This document shows positions 34,730 to 41,717 of a stretch of DNA of 64,000 nt, piece by piece (position 1 is the stretch's first letter; the number at the start of each line of letters is the position of its first letter). A program made the translations under genes and the position numbers. Source of the stretch: an uncultured Cryptobacterium sp. (GTDB taxonomy: Bacteria > Actinomycetota > Coriobacteriia > Coriobacteriales > Eggerthellaceae). A model generated the notes under the pieces. That model was not told the origin of the DNA and did not search any database. It saw only the letters and a list, made by a program, of their open reading frames with translations. The stretch is taken from contig CATYOF010000002.1 in the NCBI GenBank assembly GCA_958410215.1, positions 131,517 through 195,516 on the forward strand, read 5' to 3'.

Positions 34730-35238
34730 AACTTTTGCGGTACTAAGGCGGTACAGCTAGCGTTCTAGAATTTGCTTACGAAGCGAAGTACGCTCCGTAT
34801 ATTCTTTGCGCTATCTGTACTCGTCTTGGTGCCGCTTCTTTTTTTAAAAGGCAGCCTAAGCGCTCTTTGCACGAAAGGCAACTCCCTTACTTATCGGATT
34901 TATTCCGCTCATCAGGTTCGCTCTCGTATAAACAACTATGTAAACAATTTCGCGTTTTTCGCGTAATCATTAATAAGGCAGCTCATGTTTCGGCTGCCTG
35001 GTTTTGTATTTCTAACCTATCAAAAACAAAACCATCCACACTGCCATTCCGGCATTAAAACACTCGATAGTGCTGATGCGACAAAATAGGCGTATTATAG
35101 AGCGGTTGTAAATAAATGGCTCTCCAGTACCGCATGGTGTGTTTTATCGAATCGGTCCTAGCTCTTCTAGCTATTAGGAAGTAGATAAATCCGCACCAGG
35201 ATGTACTTGGAAATTCACCTCTAGAAAGGTGGACCACC
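34730..35238. other. Intergenic region between gatB and the NSS pair
   Basis: About 500 bases with no supported gene. A hairpin AGGCAGC/GCTGCCT (34976-34999) followed by GGTTTTG is a possible terminator for gatCAB. Short open frames here lack ribosome sites and similarity. TATTAT near 35094 may be the -10 element for the transporter, but no matching -35 is clear. Confidence 0.45.
34976..35007 (+). terminator. Possible terminator downstream of gatB
   Basis: Seven-base stem AGGCAGC (34976-34982) / GCTGCCT (34993-34999) with a 10-base loop and a short T-run. It is moderate in strength and 250 bases past the stop. Confidence 0.5.
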
Positions 35239-36681
35239 GTGGCCCACAAAGAACAAGCATCAATCGCATCTACGGAAACTCGCGGCAACGCTTCCATGGA
35301 AGGCCGCGAAGGGTTTTCCAATCGTTTAGGTTTTCTGCTTATTAGCGCTGGTTGTGCCATCGGTTTAGGTAATATTTGGCGTTTCCCTTACATTACGGGC
35401 GAATATGGCGGCGCAGCGTTCGTTTTGCTCATTGTCTTTTTTCTGGCAGTTTTGGGACTGCCCGTTTTGGTAATGGAATTTGCGGTAGGTCGTGCAAGCT
35501 ATCGTTCTACGGCACGAAGTTTCGACGCGCTTGAGCCGCGTGGTTCAAAATGGCACCGCTTTAAGTGGGTAACCATCGTAGGCAATTATTTGCTCATGAT
35601 GTTCTACACTTCAGTTTGCGGCTGGATGGTTGCCTACTTGGTAAAAATGGGTATCGGCACCTTCAATGGAACTGAAGATATTCCCACCGTTTTTTCTTCT
35701 ATGATTGGCGATCCTATCGAAATGACGGGCTGGATGCTTCTGGTTACCGTAATGGGTTTTGCTATCTGTGCCATGGGCGTACAAAAAGGTGTTGAGCGCA
35801 TTACAAAATACATGATGGCAGCGCTTTTCATTTTTATGGCGGTGCTCTGTGTGCGTTCTTGTCTTTTAGAAGGTGGCGAAGAAGGGCTAGCGTTCTACCT
35901 GCTGCCTAACTTCGATAACCTGTTTAATAACCCTTCAGCAAGTTTCCCCGAAATTGTGTATGCCGCAATGAGTCAGGCGGTATTCATGCTTTCAATCGGC
36001 ATTGGTTCCATGTCTATTTTTGGTAGTTACATGACGCGCGATAGGCGTCTTATGGGCGAAGCGGCTCGTATTGCGGGTATGGATACTCTGGTCGCAATCA
36101 TGGCGGGCTTGATTATTTTCCCTGCTTGTTTTGCCTATGGGGTTGATCCTGATTCTGGCCCTAACTTGGTATTCTTAACGTTGCCCTATGTATTCGAGCA
36201 AATGCCTCTAGGTCAGCTGTGGGGAACACTGTTCTTCTTATGCATGGCCTTCGCAGCGCTTTCAACGGTTATTGCGGTTTTCGAAAACATTCTTCGTTTT
36301 TCGATGGATCAGTGGAATATAACGCGCAAACGCGCGGTGGCTATTAATGCACCTCTGCTCGCGTTGCTTTCCATGCCTTGTGTACTAGGGTTCTCACTTT
36401 GGTCGGGCGTGCAAATTCCTGGCATTGGCGACATTCAGTCGATTGAAGACTTCCTGGTATCAAATAACTTCCTAGTGTTGGGTTCGCTGGTGTTTGTGCT
36501 GTTCTGTACCAGAAAAGCAGGCTGGGGATGGAAGGGCTTTATCGAAGAAGCCGATAAAGGCGAAGGCATGAGGTACCCCAAGTTTCTGTACGGGTGGACT
36601 AAATATGGCGTGCCGCTTTTGATTATTGTGGTGTTCGTAGTTGGCTGGGCTCCAAAAGTGATGTATTGGCTAGGTATGTAG
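35239..36681 (+). CDS. Neurotransmitter:sodium symporter family transporter
   Basis: A 480-residue sodium-coupled amino acid transporter of the NSS (LeuT/TnaT) family. The unwound helix 1 motif is complete (GCAIGLGNIWRFPYITGEYGG), helix 6 carries SIGIGSMSIFGSY, and about eleven helices can be drawn, as in other bacterial NSS proteins. It imports an amino acid with sodium. The specific substrate cannot be read. GTG 35239 is preceded by AGAAAGGTGG. The gene is followed within 100 bases by a close paralog, so this is a tandem duplication. Confidence 0.94.
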   Translation: MAHKEQASIASTETRGNASMEGREGFSNRLGFLLISAGCAIGLGNIWRFPYITGEYGGAAFVLLIVFFLAVLGLPVLVMEFAVGRASYRSTARSFDALEPRGSKWHRFKWVTIVGNYLLMMFYTSVCGWMVAYLVKMGIGTFNGTEDIPTVFSSMIGDPIEMTGWMLLVTVMGFAICAMGVQKGVERITKYMMAALFIFMAVLCVRSCLLEGGEEGLAFYLLPNFDNLFNNPSASFPEIVYAAMSQAVFMLSIGIGSMSIFGSYMTRDRRLMGEAARIAGMDTLVAIMAGLIIFPACFAYGVDPDSGPNLVFLTLPYVFEQMPLGQLWGTLFFLCMAFAALSTVIAVFENILRFSMDQWNITRKRAVAINAPLLALLSMPCVLGFSLWSGVQIPGIGDIQSIEDFLVSNNFLVLGSLVFVLFCTRKAGWGWKGFIEEADKGEGMRYPKFLYGWTKYGVPLLIIVVFVVGWAPKVMYWLGM

Positions 36682-36780
36682 TAACGAATTTGCCTAGTGT
36701 TTTGGGTAATATGCTGGATTCATATAACAGCGTTGGTATGAGTAACGCTTCGCATAACGGATAAAGAAAAGGATTACAAC

Positions 36781-38193
36781 GTGGCAGAGTCTAAAAAGAT
36801 AACCGACGATAGTCGCGAAAAATTTTCAAGTCGGCTGGGCTTTATCTTGATTAGTGCCGGATGCGCTATTGGCCTTGGTAATGTATGGCGTTTTCCCTAT
36901 ATTACTGGCGAATACGGCGGCGCAGCGTTCGTGCTCCTTATCTTGTTTTTCTTGGTAGTACTTGGTTTGCCTATCATGGTTATGGAATTTGCCATGGGTC
37001 GTGCAAGCTATCGTTCAATTGCGCGCAGTTTTGATGCGCTCGAGCCGCGCGGTTCAAAATGGCACCGTTTCAAGTGGCTTGGCTTGGTTGGTTGCTATTT
37101 GCTCATGATGTTCTATACCGTTGTATGCGGCTGGACCTTGGCGTATTTCTTAAAAACTGCGACGGGGGAATTGAGCCCAACGGCTGATGTTGCTGCAGTG
37201 TTCAATAATCTTCTAGCAAATCCTTTCGAGATGACAGGGTGGATGCTTCTTGTTATGGCGATCGGGTTTGGCGTTTGCGCTCTTGGTGTTCAGAAGGGTA
37301 TTGAGCGAATCACAAAGGGTATGATGGCTGCGCTTTTTGTGATCATGGGTATTCTTTGCGTGCATTCACTTTTGCTTGAAGGTGGTCAAGCGGGTTTGGA
37401 ATTTTACCTGCTACCTAATTTAGACAACCTCTTTAACAATCCCAATGCTACCTTCCCACAAATTGTCTTTGCGGCTATGAGCCAAGCGCTCTTTATGCTT
37501 TCTATTGGTGTTGGCTCAATGTCTATTTTCGGGAGCTACTTAGGACGCGAAAAGAAACTGACGGGCGAAGCGGCAAATATTGCTTTGTTGGATACGTTGG
37601 TTGCCATTATGGCTGGTCTGATTATTTTCCCTGCTTGTTTTGCGTATGGAGTAAATCCTGATTCGGGACCTGGTTTGGTCTTTTTAACGCTTCCTCATGT
37701 ATTTGCGCAGATGCCTTTGGGCCAGCTGTGGGGTGCTATGTTCTTCCTGTTTGTTGCAGCTGCGGCACTGTCTTCGGTCATTGCGGTGTTCGAGGCTATT
37801 CTTCGTTTCTCGATGGACCAGTGGAATATAACGCGCAAGAAAGCGGTATTTATTAACGCACCCATTCTTACTCTGTTATCGATGCCTTGTATTTTGGGTT
37901 ATAACTTATGGTCAGGTTTTTCAGTGCCTGGAATTGGCGATGTGCAAACCTTAGAAGATTTCATCTTGTCGAACAACATCTTGGTTATTGGTTGCATCAT
38001 TTTTATTTTGTTCTGCACTACAAAGCGCGGTTGGGGATGGGATAACTTTATATCTGAAGCAAATAGCGGTACGGGCATAAACTTTCCTGCCTGGGCACGT
38101 TTATGGGTGAAATACGGTATTCCTGTTTTAATGGCAATTGTGTTTATTGGAGGCTGGATTCCTACCTTGCAGGTATGGCTTGGATTGGGGTAG
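36781..38193 (+). CDS. Neurotransmitter:sodium symporter family transporter (tandem paralog)
   Basis: A 470-residue NSS transporter that aligns with the upstream copy along the whole length: the same helix 1 (GCAIGLGNVWRFPYITGEYGG), the same FDALEPRGSKWHRFKW loop, and the same ending pattern. The copies differ mainly in the first 15 residues, the helix 3-4 loop (TATGELSPTADVAAVF) and the C terminus. GTG 36781 follows AAAGGA. The pair may have diverged in substrate. Both are typical of amino-acid-fermenting anaerobes. Confidence 0.94.
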   Translation: MAESKKITDDSREKFSSRLGFILISAGCAIGLGNVWRFPYITGEYGGAAFVLLILFFLVVLGLPIMVMEFAMGRASYRSIARSFDALEPRGSKWHRFKWLGLVGCYLLMMFYTVVCGWTLAYFLKTATGELSPTADVAAVFNNLLANPFEMTGWMLLVMAIGFGVCALGVQKGIERITKGMMAALFVIMGILCVHSLLLEGGQAGLEFYLLPNLDNLFNNPNATFPQIVFAAMSQALFMLSIGVGSMSIFGSYLGREKKLTGEAANIALLDTLVAIMAGLIIFPACFAYGVNPDSGPGLVFLTLPHVFAQMPLGQLWGAMFFLFVAAAALSSVIAVFEAILRFSMDQWNITRKKAVFINAPILTLLSMPCILGYNLWSGFSVPGIGDVQTLEDFILSNNILVIGCIIFILFCTTKRGWGWDNFISEANSGTGINFPAWARLWVKYGIPVLMAIVFIGGWIPTLQVWLGLG

Positions 38194-38202
38194 GCCTATA
38201 AC

Positions 38203-39141
38203 TTACCCAGGTAGCCCTAATTTCTTGCGGAGGAGGCGTTTTCTTTGATAGAAGTCTTTTCGCGCTATTCTAATTCGGTGTCCAAGGTAATGGGCGACAA
38301 CACTGACAAGTTTTTCAAATTCGTATGAGTTGTATATTTGCTGTTTTGTTACCGACAGGACACGTATGTTTTCTGATTCGATTTTTATTCGCCGCGTTGA
38401 ATCAAGGACAATTTTTTCGTTACTGGCATGATATTGATGACTGTCATATTCAAGGGCTAGTTTTGCAGCGGGCCAGTATAAGTCGCATCGTAGGATTTCG
38501 GGATAGTTCGGTTTTGCGCTGGAGAGCGTAACTTGTGTATTGAGTTCGGGCTTTGGAAAAGCAAAACCACCCATTGAACTTGGTAAACTTAAGAGCATCG
38601 CGAGTTTTGTCTCCATCGGTGAGGCTGAGTTGTCAAGCAGATAAGCAAGGGCTTTCTGTGCTTTTGTTCTACCTCGGATTTCTTCTGCTTTCTGAAGATA
38701 AGCTTGTAAAAATGCGACTCTAGTTCGCGGTTTTATGCTTAAAAGCTCTTTTGAGATTGGATCAATTGAGTATGTGCCACACAATTCGCAACCAATATAT
38801 ATCAAGTCGATGAGATTGGCGCTTAAGGCTATTTGCGTGAAGCATGACTCCGGCGAACTGATTGCCACATGGGCACTGTGATTAATAAAAGAATACGGCG
38901 GAATGGATTTGCCGATCGAATGGCAATGAATGCCGTTAATATTTCGTTTCTCATTGTCGCTGGCTACTATTATATGGAGTGGTTCACGGAAGCGGTCCAT
39001 TTCTGTTTTGGCTAAATGAAGCATTTTGTGCGTTGGTGCCGCAAAGATACCGTTGCTTTGCTTGTGTACACGGAACCGAGAAGGGGTATCGTTCCAGCAC
39101 CAATAATCGAGCGCTGTCCTATGTCCAAAGTAAAGCTTCAT
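38203..39141 (-). CDS. Uncharacterised protein with Vsr/DUF559-like PD-(D/E)XK domain
   Basis: I cannot name this 312-residue protein. The C-terminal third resembles the DUF559/very-short-patch-repair fold: RCDLYWPAAKLALEYDSHQYH carries the spaced Asp and Glu-Tyr-Asp of a PD-(D/E)XK-like site, followed by DSTRRIKIESENIRVLSVT and a helix ending near the C terminus. The first 200 residues have no obvious motif but contain a central ASPMETKLAMLLSLP segment that often precedes this domain. From general knowledge, Coriobacteria carry many such genes, often annotated near AbiEi-type antitoxins. A nuclease activity is inference. No toxin partner is adjacent. Confidence 0.6.
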   Translation of the reverse strand: MKLYFGHRTALDYWCWNDTPSRFRVHKQSNGIFAAPTHKMLHLAKTEMDRFREPLHIIVASDNEKRNINGIHCHSIGKSIPPYSFINHSAHVAISSPESCFTQIALSANLIDLIYIGCELCGTYSIDPISKELLSIKPRTRVAFLQAYLQKAEEIRGRTKAQKALAYLLDNSASPMETKLAMLLSLPSSMGGFAFPKPELNTQVTLSSAKPNYPEILRCDLYWPAAKLALEYDSHQYHASNEKIVLDSTRRIKIESENIRVLSVTKQQIYNSYEFEKLVSVVAHYLGHRIRIARKDFYQRKRLLRKKLGLPG

Positions 39142-39203
39142 AGCTTTATGCTATCGAACGAATCTATCATGAAAGTGAAATATTCCTACAGTGTTTCTCA
39201 TAC

Positions 39204-39302
39204 GAGGCAGCTAAAGTACTGGATAAGGCAGCTAAAGTATTGACTAAGGCAGCTAAAGTGTTGGCTGAAGCCGCTAAAGGTATCGGCCAAGGCAGCAGCT
39301 AA
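39204..39302 (+). repeat. 21-base tandem repeats encoding a 7-residue motif
   Basis: Units at 39204-39224, 39225-39245, 39246-39266 and a degenerate 39267-39287 share GGCAGCTAAAGTA. In one frame they read EAAKVLD, KAAKVLT, KAAKVLA, EAAKGIG, then stop at 39300. No start codon with a ribosome site precedes it, so it is a gene remnant or a chance coding-like repeat. Confidence 0.65.
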
Positions 39303-39397
39303 AGTGTCGCTGTTTTTTTCTGTAGGCACCGCTCTGTTGTGTTACTGCGAGTGTTGAAAAATTCTTCAGAAATAAAAAAGTACGTTTTAAAGGTCGT

Positions 39398-39586
39398 TTT
39401 TGGCAAATTAGTCGCTTATCGGGTTGAGTCGCTTGTGTATTTTGGAAATATGGACATGATATTTAGCCCGATAAGCGTATAAATTGACATTACGCATTCG
39501 AAATCTGAATAGACATAGCATTTATATTTATAGACCGAATAATCTAATGTCGGACCTTGACCCGATAAGCTTAGTTTTTGCCAAAA
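39398..39586. mobile_element. MITE-like element with 26-base imperfect terminal inverted repeats
   Basis: The left end 39398-39423 and right end 39561-39586 are inverted copies: TTTTGGCAAA and GCTTATCGGG are shared exactly, with a differing 6-base centre (20 of 26 match). The ~190-base interior is AT-rich, has no coding frame, and holds a third copy of the inner motif (CCCGATAAGCG at 39467-39477). No transposase is nearby and no target duplication is obvious. Confidence 0.45.
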
Positions 39587-39624
39587 CAAGGCTCATAAAC
39601 GTACAATTCCTGGTTGGATAAAGG

Positions 39625-39660
39625 AAAAAGAAAGGGCACCCCGTTTAACCTGAGATGCCC
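39625..39660 (-). terminator. Possible terminator of the minus-strand uspA
   Basis: On the minus strand GGGCA (39656-39660 complement) pairs with TGCCC and is followed by TTTCTTTTTCC. The stem is only five pairs with a large loop, so support is weak. Confidence 0.35.
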
Positions 39661-39810
39661 AATGTTTGTGGCGTGTATCTGCTTCAGATTATGTTCCAAG
39701 CTCTTTTGAATTATGTTGTGAGCTGCCTCGCGTTTCAAAGTCGCTGGTAACTTACCTTCAAAGCTTACTTTGGCTACTGCTAGGCTCGCTTTCAAGTTGC
39801 AGTTTTAGAG

Positions 39811-40287
39811 CTACTTTACTACCAAAACTGGAATATCGACCGAACGAAGGATGCCGTAGCTAACCGAACCAATAGCGCCGCGAATAGCACCCAGGCCTCG
39901 TGATCCCATCACGATCAAATCGCAGTTGTAATGTTTTGCGGCATCAATGATGGTTTCAATGGTGTATATACCAAAGACCACTTCAGCGGTGAGCTCGCCT
40001 TTGAAGCCTTCAACAATAGAAACAATTTCGTCCCGGAGCTTTTTGTCGCTTTCTTCATTGCGCTCTTCAACTACATGGGCAAAATCTTCTCGTGAAGTAA
40101 GAGAAACGCCCATACCAAAACCCGTTTGATTAATACTGCTATACACCAAATCTTGCGGAGGAGCAGCAACTTCTACAACGTGGATGGCAACACCTTCAAC
40201 ACCTTCAGAAAGACCAATGGCTTCCTTTAAAGCGTTTTTAGCATGTTCGGAATTATCATACGGCACGAGAATGTTTTTGAAACTCAT
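39811..40287 (-). CDS. Universal stress protein, UspA family
   Basis: A third 158-residue Usp protein, beginning FKNILVPYDNSEHAKNAL and ending MGSRGLGAIRGAIGSVSYG, so the ATP-binding motif is intact. Its C-terminal 30 residues are very close to those of the copy at 2966. The middle part (FGMGVSLTSREDFAHVVEE) is distinct. ATG 40287 follows GAGGGGGCG on the minus strand. It stands alone between repeat-rich spacers. Confidence 0.92.
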   Translation of the reverse strand: MSFKNILVPYDNSEHAKNALKEAIGLSEGVEGVAIHVVEVAAPPQDLVYSSINQTGFGMGVSLTSREDFAHVVEERNEESDKKLRDEIVSIVEGFKGELTAEVVFGIYTIETIIDAAKHYNCDLIVMGSRGLGAIRGAIGSVSYGILRSVDIPVLVVK

Positions 40288-40441
40288 CGTGTATCGCCCC
40301 CTCGGATTCCCTACCTTTTGTTTAATTATACTCGTCTGTTACGCGGGTGAATTAGTTAAGTTACAGGTTGTAAGGCGGTTGTAGTTGTTCCGTGCTTTAA
40401 TGACGCAACGACACTGCGGAGCTTAGGCAACGGTACGACTA

Positions 40442-40564
40442 CTGCGTGGCTGCGGCAAGCTACCGTGCAGCTGAGGCAGACACTGCGTGGCTGCGGCAAA
40501 CACTGTGCAGCTGCGGCTGACACTGCGTAGCTACGGCAGACTACCGTGCAGCTACGGCACAGTA
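40442..40564. repeat. Six degenerate 20-21-base tandem repeats
   Basis: Units start at 40442, 40463, 40483, 40503, 40523 and 40544, with consensus CTGYGTRGCTGCGGCARACA. GCTGCGGCA or close forms recur in each. There are no unique spacers, so it is not a CRISPR array. It lies between uspA and the carbonic anhydrase-like gene, downstream of the latter. Confidence 0.7.
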
Positions 40565-40626
40565 TGCCGCAGCTGCTGGTAACTTGTAAGTTTCTTCCTA
40601 CTGTGCAGCCGCGGTGTAGTAGGATG

Positions 40627-40690
40627 CTGCAGTTGCGAGACGCACCTGCAGCTGTGAGATGCACCTGCAGCTGCGACTCGCAACTGCAGC
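40627..40690. repeat. Three 19-base tandem repeats (PstI-site cluster)
   Basis: Units CTGCAGYTGYGAGAYGCAC at 40627-40645, 40646-40664 and 40665-40683 are followed by a partial CTGCAGCG. They are related in composition to the 40442 array and abut the 3' end of the carbonic anhydrase-like gene. Confidence 0.7.
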
Positions 40691-40707
40691 GTGACTGCCG
40701 CGCGAGG

Positions 40708-41331
40708 CTATAGCGCACCGATTTTGCGAAGCAGTTCGTCGTTAGGGTGGAATATTAGTCCTTCCTTAAGCATGCGTTGTGCTTCGGTCAGATTACCTTC
40801 TGACAGGCTTTCGATGATGCTTACCACTTCGTCTTGGCTTACTTCGCGTTTAATTTTACCGGGCACTCCTATCACCATGTGGTAGTCGGGAACAACCATA
40901 CCTTCAGTTACGACACAGCCGGCACCGACAATGCAGTTGTTTCCAATTTTGGCACCGTTGAGCACAACTGCATTCATTCCAATGAGGGAGTTGTCTCCAA
41001 TTTCACAGGCATGGATGATGCAACCATGGCCAAGGGTAGTGTGCTCTCCAATAATGATGGGCTGTCCGGCAGATTCATGCAGAACGCAGTTTTCCTGGAT
41101 GTTAGTTTCAGCGCCAATTTCGATGTAGTCGCAGTCGCCTCGCAGGCAAGCACCGTGCATAACAACAGCATGGTAGCCAATGCGTACATCGCCTACTATC
41201 CAGCAGGTGTCAGAAATATAAGCTTCTGGATGAATTGTGGTGTTGCCGCGATATTTGATAGTAGGGGCGGTTGCCTCTATGTGTTCACGGTATCCCTCAG
41301 GAATGGTGTAAGTAGTTTTGCGCTGAAACAT
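40708..41331 (-). CDS. Gamma carbonic anhydrase-like hexapeptide-repeat protein
   Basis: A 207-residue left-handed beta-helix protein. The hexapeptide repeats run from about residue 28 to 165, with three potential zinc or iron ligands at His85 (VLHESAG), His102 (LGHGC) and His107 (CIIHAC), the pattern of the gamma carbonic anhydrase/YrdA family. A C-terminal helix (about 170-205) packs on the trimer. Many family members lack proven anhydrase activity, so the reaction is uncertain. ATG 41331 follows AAGGGG. The gene is single and divergent from the his operon. Confidence 0.87.
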   Translation of the reverse strand: MFQRKTTYTIPEGYREHIEATAPTIKYRGNTTIHPEAYISDTCWIVGDVRIGYHAVVMHGACLRGDCDYIEIGAETNIQENCVLHESAGQPIIIGEHTTLGHGCIIHACEIGDNSLIGMNAVVLNGAKIGNNCIVGAGCVVTEGMVVPDYHMVIGVPGKIKREVSQDEVVSIIESLSEGNLTEAQRMLKEGLIFHPNDELLRKIGAL

Positions 41332-41410
41332 GCGATCCCCTTTGAACGGCGTTATTTGAATGATTGTTTTTCCGTTTAGTTTAATGATACTCGAAATAAT
41401 TGGAAAGAAT

Positions 41411-41478
41411 CAGCAGCTTGACCCTCGTATCGTGAAAACCTGAACGTGGAACAGCAGCTTGACCTCGTATCGTGAAAA
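41411..41478. repeat. 28-base direct repeat upstream of the his operon
   Basis: CAGCAGCTTGACC(C)TCGTATC followed by GTGAAAA occurs at 41411-41438 and 41452-41478. The second copy lacks one C. The copies are separated by 13 bases, in the divergent gap between the carbonic anhydrase-like gene and hisZG. Confidence 0.7.
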
Positions 41479-41573
41479 GCGAAACGAATATGGATATGAC
41501 GAGCTACTTTTTAAAAATGGCCGAGAAGTAGCGGTATTCTATGAAGGCTTTACGCAGTAACAAAAATGTAACG

Positions 41574-41601
41574 TACTTTAGTACTCTACTGTGCTAAAGT
41601 A
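41574..41601. promoter_or_regulatory. Palindrome in the his operon leader
   Basis: TACTTTAG (41574-41581) and CTAAAGTA (41594-41601) are perfect inverted arms with a 12-base centre, about 120 bases before hisZG. It may be an operator. No T-box motif and no His-rich leader peptide is seen in this 386-base gap. Confidence 0.45.
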
Positions 41602-41717
41602 TCAAACCGTCACACAATGGCTAGCTGGTTTGCCTGTGTACTCAGCATAAAGGTTTAATTCGTGCGTATAGCATCTAATCGTGCCTACAGTGCACTTATA
41701 AGGAGAAGGAAAAGTTT

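Noticed and set aside
34730..35238. Short frames between gatB and the transporter pair (for example 34772-34966)
   Set aside because: No start site support, unlike composition, and overlap with a terminator-like hairpin.
39571..39795. 74-codon minus-strand frame downstream of uspA
   Set aside because: TTG start without a ribosome site, and it runs through a terminator-like hairpin and the MITE-like right end.
40442..40690. Regular short repeats, considered as a CRISPR array
   Set aside because: Units are contiguous with no unique spacers and no cas genes are near.
40356..40718. Minus-strand open frame of 120 codons, Cys- and Ser-rich with internal repeats
   Set aside because: It simply reads through the tandem DNA repeats at 40442-40690, lacks a ribosome binding site, and its GTG lies in the end of the carbonic anhydrase-like gene. 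The repeats explain the frame.
41332..41717. T-box or His leader peptide controlling the his operon
   Set aside because: No GGTGG-ACCGCG motif and no run of His codons in an open frame were found.
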